Source of the DNA: Galeruca laticollis
Lineage: Eukaryota; Arthropoda; Insecta; Coleoptera; Chrysomelidae
Direction: 5' to 3'
NCBI GenBank assembly: GCA_963921935.1
Contig: OY998176.1
Coordinates: forward strand, 167,251,590-167,315,589
Length of the DNA stretch: 64,000 nucleotides
Shown: piece after piece, positions 10,931 through 20,578 of the stretch
Numbering within the stretch: position 1 is the stretch's first letter
Layout: each line of letters starts with the position of its first letter
Notes under the pieces: generated by a model
Seen by the model: the letters and a program-made list of their open reading frames with translations, nothing else
Database searches by the model: none
What the model was told of the DNA's origin: nothing
Position numbers and translations under genes: made by a program

Positions 10931-11553
10931 TTGAAAAAAAATATGAAATCAGAAAAAACAGAGAAAGAATATATTGTTCATTCACTGGAGCACTATTGAT
11001 ATATGTTATGATTCAATGAATGAACAAAATCGTTCATTTACTGGATAGCAAGTTTTGTAGACATTTCCTGACGGAACCCATAAAACAGCCTTTCTAAACG
11101 AGTATATAAGGATCAGATCGATGAAATCTAGATTACCACGTAAAATCCCAATGAATGAACATTTTGTTCGTTTACTGGGTTCAGCACATGCACCAATGAA
11201 TGAACACTCAAATTATTGAATTTAATAACGATTTAGGTGTATTTTGAGGTCAGGTTTTCGATAAAATCAGTTGAAATCAATTAATTGATGTGATAATGAC
11301 GACACACCACACATCTCATTTGTTAATATCTTATTCCGTACTATTGCTCCCCTGGATATTGCTTAGTATCGTTCCAATAACAGATACGTTTCTCAAATTT
11401 TGTCAACAAAAACACAGCGGTACGTTCATTCATAAGAACTGACTTGAACTAACGAAGTATCACGTTAAGAGGAACATGTTGCACGTCATGAGGGATATCG
11501 CAGTGTTTACCAGAAAGACACTATATTCTTAATAATTTCAGATATATTTCAAT

Positions 11554-11595
11554 TTGTTCGTTCACTGGTGATGTTCATTCACTGGTGCATTTACC
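11554..11595 (-). repeat. Right terminal inverted repeat of pogo element
   Basis: This is the inverse of the left end and is followed by TA at 11596-11597. The box CACTGGTG appears twice in tandem here (TTCGTTCACTGGTGATG, then TTCATTCACTGGTGCAT), so the right end has a duplicated core relative to the left. Confidence 0.82.
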
Positions 11596-11665
11596 TATTA
11601 GCAATTAGAAATTCATCAAGAACCTATATTCCAACCCCCTTGTTGTCGATATTATGCGAAAATAA

Positions 11666-11732
11666 TACTTACTTACTTAATGCTCGACTTCACGTCTTAC
11701 ACCCATTAAGGGTGTAAGACGTGAAGTTGAGC
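11666..11732 (-). repeat. 3' stem-loop and TAAG tail of non-LTR element
   Basis: Inverted arms at about 11683-11704 and 11710-11732 (core ACTTCACGTCTTACACCC) pair almost perfectly over about 22 bp around an ATTAA loop. Next to it, 11666-11682 is an ACTT repeat, which read on the minus strand is a (TAAG)n tail. Position at the extreme 3' end suggests a recognition hairpin for the element's reverse transcriptase. Confidence 0.68.
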
Positions 11733-11734
11733 TG

Positions 11735-12590
11735 CGTTTGACTTAGGGCCTTTTTTTAAAAATTCTCTCCATTTCTTCCAGTCATTTATTTTGTGAAGAA
11801 CTTTGTGTATTTTCTTTCCGCTATTTTCGACCGCTTTGTTAATTTTGTCAATCCATATTTTCTTTGGTCATCCTCTATATCTCTTATTTATTGTTCTGGC
11901 TTCAAATACAATTCTTGTTATCCTTAGCGCATTCATCCTCTTCTCATATCCAAACCATCTTAGTTGGTTGCTTCTATATATTGTTTTATGGGTCTTATAT
12001 TCAGTCTTTCTCTGAAAGTTTTGTTTTGGATAAGTTACAATCTGGTGTTATTTTAAATTTTAGGGTGAAAACTTATTTCTGTTGCTTTCTATCTCTTTCT
12101 TTGTCTTTCATCTGATGTCCATGATTCGAAGCCGTATGTTAATATTAGTATGACTACGTTCTTATAGACTTGCATGGTATTTTCTTGTTTCTTGAGAAGG
12201 TTGATTTTATTCCGTTGAAAAGTTTTCCACTACTAGTAGTTCTCGCTGTGGTTTCGTCATCTAGTTTCCGATCTTTTGATATGGTTGCACATAGATACTT
12301 GAAATTTTCTGTCTGTTCTAGTTGTCTATTTCTTATTTGGATCATATGGGATTTTCCTTCTGTGTTAACCATAGTTTTGGTATTCTCTAAGTTTATGTTC
12401 AGGTTATATTTTCTGATCACTTGTTTGTAGGATTCAAGATTTTTATTTAGGATTGTCTAATTTTGTGTCAATACCAATATTCTTCTCCGTAACATAATTT
12501 TGTTATTTTTATCATTTCCATCCCCCAGTCACCTACTTCGTCGCTTTTTAAATTATTTCTTGATTGTTTAACGGCTTCGTATAATATTAT
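11735..12590 (-). pseudogene. RT C-terminal part of second non-LTR element
   Basis: Reading minus from 12594, the frame continues RT sequence (YEAVKQSRNNLKSDEVGDWG), then ENFKYLCATISKDRKLDDET at 12154-12420, and after breaks an ESWT motif and a RMNALRITR...GWPKKIWIDKI tail typical of the C-terminal domain of insect endonuclease-RT elements. Several stops and frame changes occur. Confidence 0.75.
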
Positions 12591-12594
12591 TGTT

Positions 12595-12740
12595 TAAAAA
12601 AATATTATAATGTCAAGCAATATTAGCTAGCAATAAAAAAATGTAAACGTAAAATATTTTCTCTCTCATTCATTGTAAATTGTGCAAGCAATAAACCTTT
12701 CTTAATTGAAATTACTAGCTTTTTTATGTTATTTGCAACA
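12595..12740 (+). repeat. 5' LTR of BEL/Pao element
   Basis: About 146 bp, ending GCAACA. It shares with 18302-18445 blocks such as CAAGCAATATTAGCT, AATGTAAACGTAAAATA and AAACCTTTCTTAATTGAAAT. It contains a poly(A)-signal-like AATAAA. Confidence 0.85.
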
Positions 12741-12747
12741 TAAAATT

Positions 12748-12759
12748 TGGTGCCGTGAC
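12748..12759 (+). promoter_or_regulatory. Primer-binding site of BEL/Pao element
   Basis: TGGTGCCGTGAC lies 7 bp after the LTR end. The TGGTGCCGTGAC block in this place is common in insect BEL/Pao elements and would pair with a tRNA 3' end to prime minus-strand DNA. Confidence 0.7.
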
Positions 12760-13140
12760 GAAGTCGACATACAGTGTACCTGGAAAAATAATAGTTTTTG
12801 TTAGTTCCGTCAAATTTCATACCAGTTTGGGAGTGTGCCTAATGTGTCGCCCGCGGAGTGCGTGCGACAACATATGAAAGGCAAGAGGCAAATCGGAATT
12901 ATCAATATTTCAATGGAAGACGTCCTCAATAGTAAGTAAATGAAAAATATTGATCAATCGTGAAATTTTCCAAACGAGTCATTCCATTCAATCACGTCAT
13001 CTCTTCCATTCTTGCCCATCCCTAGCGAATTTGAGCCAGTTCCGAGAAATAAAAAAAAAACCGATTGTATTGTTTTGTTGCGTATATTTCATCGAATTTC
13101 GAACGGATTGTTTACATTGAGATTTTCCATAAAATTTACG

Positions 13141-14190
13141 ATGCCGCCAATGGAAGACGAGTCAAAGCGAATTAGAAAGGCAAAAGGATTATTTAAATCG
13201 CTGTTAACACGTACGGAAACCTTCATAAACGAGCAACAGGCCCAAGTGCTAATAGATACTGAAGGCATATAGGTCCGTAAGGAGGAGTTATAAAAAGGCT
13301 TGGCAAATTACAAACAGTTGCGGCTTGATTTATCAATCATAAACGATGAAGGATCTGGCTCAGATGATGAAACCTAAGAAAGGTTTTTTATAATTATGAC
13401 GGACATTAAGCGAATTTGTCAAAAAACGAAGCCCAATAATGGAACTCCAGACAAGACTCATCCTAGCAGGCTTCCACAACTAGATATTACACCATTCGAT
13501 GACAACATTACTAACTACAAACCTTTCCGGGACATATTTAAAACTGTTATTGATCAAGATTCTTCATTAACATCAGTGCAAAAATTGTTCTATCTTAAAA
13601 GGTATCTTAAAGGTGATGCTCTTTAATTAATTGATGGTTTACAATTAACGAGCGAATCCTATAAGCAAGCTTTAGATGTTTTAGATAAAAGATATGACAA
13701 CAAATGTTTAGTAATTACTCATCATGTAAATTCGTTATTGGATTACCAGCCAATCTCAAAAGGAACATCATCCGAACTTAGACACTTTATCTACAGTGAG
13801 GCAACATTTGGGAGCTCTACATAACTTGGAGCAGCAAATTTAACATTGTGATATACTCATTATACCTATCCTTCTGCGAAAACTTGACCCTTGGACTTCC
13901 AGAGTTTATCACTCTGAACGAGATGCTACCAAATTACCTACAACAGAAGATTTGTTAAATTTTTTAGAGAGAAGGGCAACTAGTTTTGGAAAGACACAAT
14001 TATCAGCTGGTAAGTCATCCAAATCTAATGCAAAAGCTGCGAACTTGGCCAATGTTAGTGATAGCACGGAAACCTGCAAATTTTGTAACAAACCATATCA
14101 CAAATTGTTCAATTGTAATAAATATAAAGCACTGAGTACACAAAAGCGTATTGACTTTGCTCATAAAAATTTTTGTGTAAAAGCTGTTTA
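13141..14190 (+). pseudogene. BEL/Pao gag, broken
   Basis: An ATG at 13141 opens a frame reading KRIRKAKGLFKSLLTRTETF, the usual BEL gag N-terminus, stopping at 13270. At 13396-13626 comes LPQLDITPFDDNITNYKPF then VQKLFYLKRYLKGDAL, the conserved gag domain (DUF1759). At 13952-14190 is a zinc knuckle, CKFCNKPYHKLFNCNKY. Gag would form the particle and bind RNA. At least three stops or frame changes separate these parts. Confidence 0.85.
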
Positions 14191-14339
14191 AATTAACATG
14201 TTAATAAATGTAAATACCACTTTAAGTGCTCAGTATGCAAAAGTGAAGAGCATAACTCTTTATTGCACTTTCAAAAAAATGTTTGCAATTTTTCCAATTC
14301 TAGTAGTAGTGAACAGAACAATTCTATGGTTTTGTTACC

Positions 14340-17300
14340 AACAATAAAGGTAACTTCAAGGCTCGAAACGGGTCCTATGTCATAGCTAGAGGTTTGGTTG
14401 ACAGTGGCAGCCAAATTTCTTTCATAGAGACAAATTTATTAAATAAATTAAATATTCCTTCATTTAATTATGATGTGAATGTCACAGCGATTGGTTAAGC
14501 TCAAAAGTCAATCACTAAAGCTGTCACTTTATCATTACGATCGAGACACGACAATTTCAGCTGCAATGTACTGTTTTCTGTGGTAGACAACATTACTTCA
14601 TTTCTACACCAGACAAAATGTGATGTTCGTGGTATTAATATTCCTTCCTCAGTCAAATTAGCCGATGACGAGTTTACTGTTCCTGGCGAAATACAGTTTC
14701 TGGTTTCAGCCAACATATTTTTTTCAATTTTGCTGCCAGACAAAAAACTATATCCAGGGACTTATTTTTATTGGCTATAAGGTATGGATACATATCTGGG
14801 GACATACAAAAGGACAATGTATGTCTTACATCACAAGGCGTTACAAATAAGGTAGTCGTGCCTGCCATAAATGAGTACAAAGTGGAGTCCCTCTTACAAA
14901 AATTTTGGGACCACCAACACATTCCTGATATCAAAACAAAAGGTATGGAAACGGATGTATGCGAAATAGATTTTAAAAAGTCTGTCTCAATTAATGAGAA
15001 TGGATTTCAAGTTAGCCTTCCTGTAAAAATACCTATAGAAGAGGTTAGGTTAGGAAGCTCATTCAACATAGCGCTGCAAAAATGCTCTAGTAACGAAGAT
15101 TCAAAAAATAAATACATTAAATTTATTAATGAATACTTGACCTTAGATTATGCGAAAAAAATTGATCTATTCAAGATGAAAAAGCCTTTAGACTCTCGCT
15201 ATTTTTTGCATCATCATGCCGTTATAAAAGAGGACAGTGTGACAACAAAACTTCGCGTTGTCTTCGACGGCAGTGCAAAAACGGATGTAAACATGAGTCT
15301 CAATGACATATTATATGCAGGTCCTGTTATACAGAAATAACTTATTGACATCCTCGTACTATTCTGTACATACAAGTATGTAGCTATGGCGAACATTAAA
15401 CAAATGTCTAGACAGGTATTGATAGACCCTGCCTTCACACACTTACAACTAATTTTGAGGAAAGAAAACCTCAACGATCCTCTTTCATGTTTACAGCTCA
15501 ATACAGTAACTTATGGCGTTACCAGCTCTAGCTTCTTGGCAACAAGATGCTTGGTAGAATTGTCTCTACGACATTGCAGTAAGTACCCTCTCGCTTCATC
15601 TGTTGTTTTGAACAATAACTATGTTGACGACTTTCTCTTCAGGTCCCCCACCTTAGACAATCTCAAAGAGACTTGCCTTGAACTTACTAAGCTGATGTCT
15701 CAACGTAGCTTTCAGCTTCATAAATGGTCGGCTAGTCATCCAAGTGTTCTGGCTGACATTGATGAATGTAAAAAATTATTTGACATTGTTAATATCCACA
15801 ATGTTGAATTGAATGTCAAGGCCCTCGGCCTTCAATTTAATTTAAAATCAGATCAATTTATAATTACTATGTCTAGTGGTAAAATATTTGATAATTGTAC
15901 AAAGCGTTCACAGGTTCATTTTTTGATCCGATGCGATTGGCTGGCTCAATAGTTACACGAGCTAATGAATTCCTGCAAAAAAATTAGCAATTAAAACTAG
16001 ACTGCGACACACCCTTACTAGATGAGGTTTTGTTCCCTTGGAATTCATTTTTTGTTACTTAATGAGTATGAAACCTATACATGTATACCGTGATTTGTTC
16101 ATGAGTGAAGCCAATACTATTGACTCAATTGGTTATTGTGATAGTTCTAGCATTGCCTATGGAGCTTGTGTTTATGTAAGATCAGTATGTAATGACAATC
16201 TTCATGTCACATTATTGTGCACAAAATCAAGAATAGCACCAATAAAATATAAACAAACTATACAACGATCAGAGCTTAACGCATGTTTGCTTCTAGCTAC
16301 ATTGTTTGATAGAGTTTTCGGTATACTAAATAATTGGAACATTAGATATAAGATTTTATACAGTGTCTCAAAAATAGCTCTCTGTTTAATTCAAAACTCA
16401 CCTGCAAAAGGCGATTATATAAAACGAAGAGTAGTATTAATTCAACAAAAAACTAGGAAATATGAGTGGTCTCATGTAAGCGGGTCTTCTAATCTAGCCG
16501 ATTGTCTATCAAGGGGCTTGATGCCTTCTGAGTTGCACTCTAATGTAATATGGTGGCGAGGTGCACCACAATTAAAAAACTTAGATTTTTCGCCAACTGA
16601 ATTCAATTTTGAAAATAGAAATGTAGGTATAGACTAACATTGGGATAAAGATTTTGACAATTCAGAAACTGTCAATTGTAATTTGGTTGAGGAGGTACTT
16701 CCTATATCCAAATTTTCTTCGATTTTCAAACTACAGCGTGCTATTGCTTACATGTTGCGATTTTAAGAAAATTCTAGATCAAATAATGAAGACCGTATCT
16801 TCTCAACACTTTTTGCAGACTACAGACTTGCTTTGCAAGTTATAATAAGGCATGTTCAGTCTATACATTTCAATGAAGAAATTCATTGCATTCAAAACAA
16901 TAAGTGCATCAAATTTAATTTAAACAAATTGTGTCCATTTGTAGATAGTGATGGGTTGTTACGAGTCGAGGGAAGATAGGAAAATGCTAACATATCATTT
17001 TCGCAAAAACACCTCATCATTTTGCCAAAAATTGTTATTATACAATTTTAGTTGTTCGGCACGTGCATTGTAACCTATTACATGCTGGTTTGAAGTTAAC
17101 ATTATCCAGTCTCTCCACAAAGTATTACATAATAAGTGCTACTATTATTGTTAAAAACACTATGAACAAATGTGTAAATTGTTTCAAGTTTTGTGCACAG
17201 AGAGCACAGGAATTAGTGGATTCTTTACCTCAAGATAGAGTTGTACAAGATAGAGTTTTTAACAAAGTAGGTATAGACTACTGTGGACCTTTCAATGTGA

Positions 17301-18128
17301 AGCAATCAAGTATGAGACGTTCTGTAATCTCAAAAGGATATTAGTGCCTTTTTGTGTGTTTTATCACAAAATGTATTCATTTGGAGCTAGTGTCAGATAT
17401 GACATAAGAATGCTTCCTTGGAGCCTTTAAAAGGTTTTGTTCGCGAAGAGGCCCTCCTCATACTGAACACTGCTAGAATGCTGCTACCTTCAAGGTAGCC
17501 AAAAACCAATTAAAACAACTGTATGACTTATGTAAATCTCCAGATGGCTGTTACAGAATATTATAATGCACACTCTGTAGAGTTCAAATTTATTCATAGC
17601 TTTAGCCCAACCTGGGGAGGGATCTGGGAGGCTGGTGTGAAATCAGCAAAATTTCATTTTAAAAGAATAATTGGAAACTTGAAGTTACCATATGAATAAT
17701 TTGATACAATTATTATTCATATAGAAGGGATTTTAAATTCGAGGCCCATCACTCCCTTTACTGGTGATGTCACAGATTTTACATTTTTAACGCCTCCTCA
17801 TTTTTTAATTAATCAGGCAATAACCGCTATTTCTGATCCTGAAATATCTAATAAAAGTATGAATTATTCAAACTTTTGGCAAAAATGTACAAGAATCAGG
17901 CAAGATTTCTGGCGAGCTTGGCATAAGGCTTATTTGTCACAATTACTTAGCCGTCATAAGTGGCATAACATTAGAAACAATATCCAAAATGGATCTTTAG
18001 TAATATTAATTGCAGATAATTTCTCTCCTTTGCAATGGCCTGGTGGTGTAGAGTTGTTAATATATTTAAAGGAAATGATGGTCTTGTTAGGTACAGATAA
18101 AAACAAAAACAGGATATTTGCAAACTAG
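14340..18128 (+). pseudogene. BEL/Pao pol, broken
   Basis: In order: an aspartic protease of the A17 type near 14390 (LVDSGSQISFIETNLLNKL); RT at 14771-15952 with KLRVVFDGSAKT and the catalytic NNYVDDFLF box at ~15620; RNase H at 16038-16637 (SIGYCDSSSIAYGACVY, and VSGSSNLADCLSRG); integrase from ~16840 with an H2C2-like region, NKVGIDYCGPF near 17265, ILNSRPITP near 17735, and the C-terminal WQKCTRIRQDFWRAW domain at 17859-18128. Many in-frame stops and frameshifts are present (for example 15338, 15950, 16635, 17342). Confidence 0.88.
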
Positions 18129-18290
18129 AGTCATTAATAAACTTGCTGTGCTACCTATATACGATAATTAATGTCATGTATAGAACTAAGGTTATTAAGT
18201 GGTCATTTACTAGGTATGCTACGTTTGGCCAAACCAACTTTATATTAGCAAGTAAATGTTAGCCATATAGAGGTTTAATTAATTAATTTC

Positions 18291-18301
18291 CGGGGGGGGG
18301 G
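18291..18301 (+). promoter_or_regulatory. Polypurine tract of BEL/Pao element
   Basis: A run of ten G directly precedes the 3' LTR and fits the plus-strand primer position of an LTR retrotransposon. Confidence 0.65.
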
Positions 18302-18445
18302 TCAAAATATAATAGTGACAAGCAATATTAGCTGTCAAGAAAAAAATGTAAACGTAAAATAACTCCTCTCCCAATCATTGTAAATTGCGCAAGCAATAAA
18401 CCTTTCTTAATTGAAATTAATAGTTATTTTATGTTCTTTGCAACA
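18302..18445 (+). repeat. 3' LTR of BEL/Pao element
   Basis: About 144 bp, matching 12595-12740 with scattered substitutions and small indels, ending GCAACA just before the TTGTT duplication at 18446-18450. Confidence 0.85.
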
Positions 18446-18970
18446 TTGTTGATTATAACAGTGGACTCAGTATACAGCCCCGTTTCACGCCGTTCATAGT
18501 TACAAACATCTTTGATGCTTCGTGTCTTGTTCGAACGTAATTTCTGATGTTATTTATACAGGCTCATAATACCTGTGATTAGCTTCTGGTTTACTCCTCT
18601 TCTCTCTAGAATCTTCCATATATCTGTTCTTTTTATTGTATCGATGTCTATGAGGCACATTTGTAGTCCTTTTCTCTCTTGTATCGCTTTTTCCGATACT
18701 TTTTTAGATTAAATCTCGTATTTTGGATTCCTCTGTTGGGCCTAAAATCAAATTGCGTATCTTCCAGTGTTAGCACCAATATTTCTCGAAGTCTTCTTTA
18801 TAAGTTTCTGGTGAATATTCCAGTCGTATTACTTGATAATATTATGGCTCTGTAATTATTATAGTATCGGCTGTCTCTTTTTTCAAATATAGGTGATATA
18901 ATTACTATTTGCCAATTTGTTGGGGCTATCCTTTTACTTTTCCGCCCAACCTTTCTGTATGCGAGAAAAG
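18446..18970 (-). pseudogene. RT core of second non-LTR element
   Basis: On the minus strand the translation includes IAPTNWQIVIISPIF, a DIDTIKRTDIWKILERRGVN segment and GVKRGCILSPLL, the conserved RT block before the catalytic YADD-type motif. It ends exactly at the BEL/Pao 3' boundary and continues at 12594. Stops occur. Confidence 0.77.
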
Positions 18971-19900
18971 TATTGGTTTACCCCAAAAAAAGTTGGAATT
19001 CTGAATTTTTTTTTGAGTTATTTTCACGTTTTCCATCAACAACAACACGAAAAAACGGTTTTCAGAAAAAAATCCTGAGTGTATATCGTCGTCGTCGTCA
19101 TCGTCGTCGTCGGCAACTTTTCCTTACATGTTTTGTTAGCAAAATACAGCCTCCGGAGTGCAAAGAGTCAGCAATTTTATGATTGAATATTGTTAAGGAC
19201 ATGTCCCAGATAAACCCTATTGATTTTCAGCGCATCAGAGCCAATACACCAGGTGCCACAATACGATATTTTTGTCATTTTTGGAGAAGTTTCAGTTTGT
19301 TAGCATGATACAGCCTCCGGAGTATATAAAAGTGATCAATTTTATGATTGGATATTATTCAGAGCATCTCAAATATGAACCTCATTGATAATCAGCTCAC
19401 TAAAGCCAGTAAAACGGGTCCTATGGTACTTGAAGTACCAAATTTTTGTCATTTTTTGAGAAATTTCAGTTTTTTAGCACGATATAGCCTCCAGAGAGTA
19501 TACGATTGATCAATTTTATGATTGAAAATTGTTCAGGGCGTCTTACAGCTGAACATTATCAATTTTAAGCTCACTAGAGCTAGTAAAACGAGTGCTATGG
19601 CACCTGAATTGCCACATGTTTGGTCCTTTTTGGAGAAATTTCGGGTTGTTAGCACGATACAGCCTCCGGAGTGTATACAAGGTGTCTCACAGATGTACCC
19701 TATTGATTTCCAGCTGACTATAATGAGTACAGCGGGTCCAAGAAATCCAGGTATACTATATTTTTGGTTAATTTTGAAGAAATTTCTGTTTATTTCCACG
19801 ATACGTCCCCCCAAGTGTATACAAGTTATAATTTTATGATAGAATATTGTTCAGGGCATCTCACAAATACGGAAAAGTTAGTTTTAATCTTCAAACCCGT
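18970..19900 (+). mobile_element. Tandem-repeat-bearing non-coding element, copy 1
   Basis: It starts with a block containing CACGAAAAAACGG and a CGTCGTCGTC microsatellite (19087-19112), followed by about 4.5 tandem units of 144-175 bp beginning at 19132, 19296, 19470, 19645 and 19789. Each unit begins near TTGTTAGCACGATACAGCCT and contains CAATTTTATGATTGAATATT. A unique edge AAAGTTAGTTTTAATCTT closes it. The same parts in the same order occur inverted at 63131-64000, so this is a defined mobile unit. No protein is encoded. Helitron-like elements with central tandem repeats are one possibility. Confidence 0.78.
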
Positions 19901-20110
19901 TTATTATTTCATGATTTCTTTCATTAGAGCCTCATCTGGTGGTGCTTCCAGCCTTTTGTTTGTCAGCTTACTGTGACCTGGTGCTCTACTTAGTGCTTCT
20001 TTTATTTCTTCGAGTGAGATTTCTCCTTCCTCAATTTTCACCTTTCTTCATTATTTTTGTTCGAATTTGATTTAATTACAAAATTCTCCTGTGACTTTTT
20101 ATTTTCAACT
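19900..20110 (-). pseudogene. RT N-terminal segment of second non-LTR element
   Basis: The minus-strand frame reads EEGEISLEEIKEALSRAPG, the helix region that precedes the RT fingers in this class, followed by APPDEALMKEIMK, where the tandem-repeat element interrupts. It is short but in the right order with the piece at 18446-18970. Confidence 0.68.
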
Positions 20111-20169
20111 TCTCCTGTATAACACCATTCAAACTTCATTGCATATAAAAAACCACAGATAATTGTATA

Positions 20170-20355
20170 ACATACAGAAGATTCCCCGAGGCAAGGTATG
20201 GGGAGCTAGAGGAGTGGGAGGAAGGAGAATATCGTGGTTGAAAAATTTAAGAACGTGGTTCAACAAATCAACCACTCAACTATTCCGAGCTGCTGTTAAC
20301 AAAGTTCGAATAGCCAACATCCGGAGCGGATAGGCACTTTAAGAAGAAGAAGAAG
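20170..20355 (+). mobile_element. Non-LTR 3' end fragment
   Basis: The translation reads GKVWGARGVGGRRISWLKNL followed by RTWFNKSTTQLFRAAVNKVR, the C-terminus of the same RT family as 1-986, ending in (AAG)5 at 20341-20355. It is a strongly 5'-truncated insertion. Confidence 0.85.
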
Positions 20356-20360
20356 TTCGA

Positions 20361-20578
20361 TTATGGTGTGGAGAAGTATTTCTATAAACGGACATACGCA
20401 CCTTGTTTTGATTAATATGGGGGCTATAAAGACGCATAAATACACTAACGAAGCTCCTAAAGATTATGTGTTACCATCTTCACAATTCATTAGCCAAAAT
20501 GTTGTGCTAATGCATAATAATGGAGACTACACACCTTTAGGATGTGATGTCGGTATCAACCGAATAGACTATTAATGT
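20361..20578 (+). pseudogene. Tc1-like transposase fragment
   Basis: The frame reads VMVWRSISINGHTHLVLI, then an FISQNVVLMHNNGDYTPLG strand-loop and VGINRIDY. This is the central DDE region of Tc1-family transposases, where the HNN position corresponds to the HDNARPH motif carrying the second aspartate (here changed to asparagine). Both flanks of the gene are missing. It directly follows the (AAG)n tail of the non-LTR fragment, which may have inserted into it. Confidence 0.72.

Larger units (their letters stand above)
7576..11595 (-). mobile_element. Pogo-group DNA transposon, near full length
   Basis: Terminal inverted repeats share the core GGTAAATGCACCAGTGAATG at both ends, and the element is flanked by a TA duplication (7574-7575 and 11596-11597), the Tc1/mariner/pogo signature. 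A transposase with psq-type helix-turn-helix and DD35D catalytic core reads on the minus strand. Extra copies of the terminal box lie internally (7775-7800, 10977-11040, 11147-11205). A 278-bp MITE sits inside it at 8950-9227. At 4.02 kb it is longer than most pogo elements because of a long C-terminal coding region and that insertion. Confidence 0.85.
12595..18445 (+). mobile_element. BEL/Pao LTR retrotransposon
   Basis: A 5.85-kb element with short LTRs (12595-12740, 18302-18445), a PBS-like TGGTGCCGTGAC right after the 5' LTR, a G-run polypurine tract before the 3' LTR, and gag, A17 protease, RT (YVDD), RNase H and integrase in BEL/Pao order. It is flanked by TTGTT at 12590-12594 and 18446-18450. 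Every gene has stops, and the LTRs differ at many sites, so it is old, yet younger than the non-LTR element it interrupts. Confidence 0.92.
11660..20110 (-). mobile_element. Second non-LTR retrotransposon, split by two insertions
   Basis: Three minus-strand pieces belong to one element: 19900-20110 (segment before the RT core, with EISLEEIKEALSRAPG), 18446-18970 (RT with GVKRGCILSPLL) and 11660-12594 (rest of RT and the C-terminal region with ESWT, then GWPKKIWIDKI). The BEL/Pao element 12595-18445 separates the last two, and the reading frame closes when it and one TTGTT are removed. The tandem-repeat element at ~18970-19900 separates the first two. The 3' end on the left has a tetranucleotide tail and a stem-loop. 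Multiple stops show it is dead. Confidence 0.82.

Noticed and set aside
10435..11019. Plus-strand open frames including one of 144 codons
   Set aside because: Antisense shadow of the helix-turn-helix part of the pogo transposase.
19522..19839. Open frames of 93-105 codons on both strands
   Set aside because: They are chance frames inside the tandem repeat units and recur only because the DNA repeats.
19132..19870. CRISPR-like array
   Set aside because: Repeats are ~175 bp, adjacent without unique spacers, and diverged; the genome is eukaryotic. They are satellite-like tandem units.
20160..20360. tRNA-derived SINE ending in AAG repeat
   Set aside because: The sequence translates into the C-terminus of the non-LTR RT family and has no A/B box pair.
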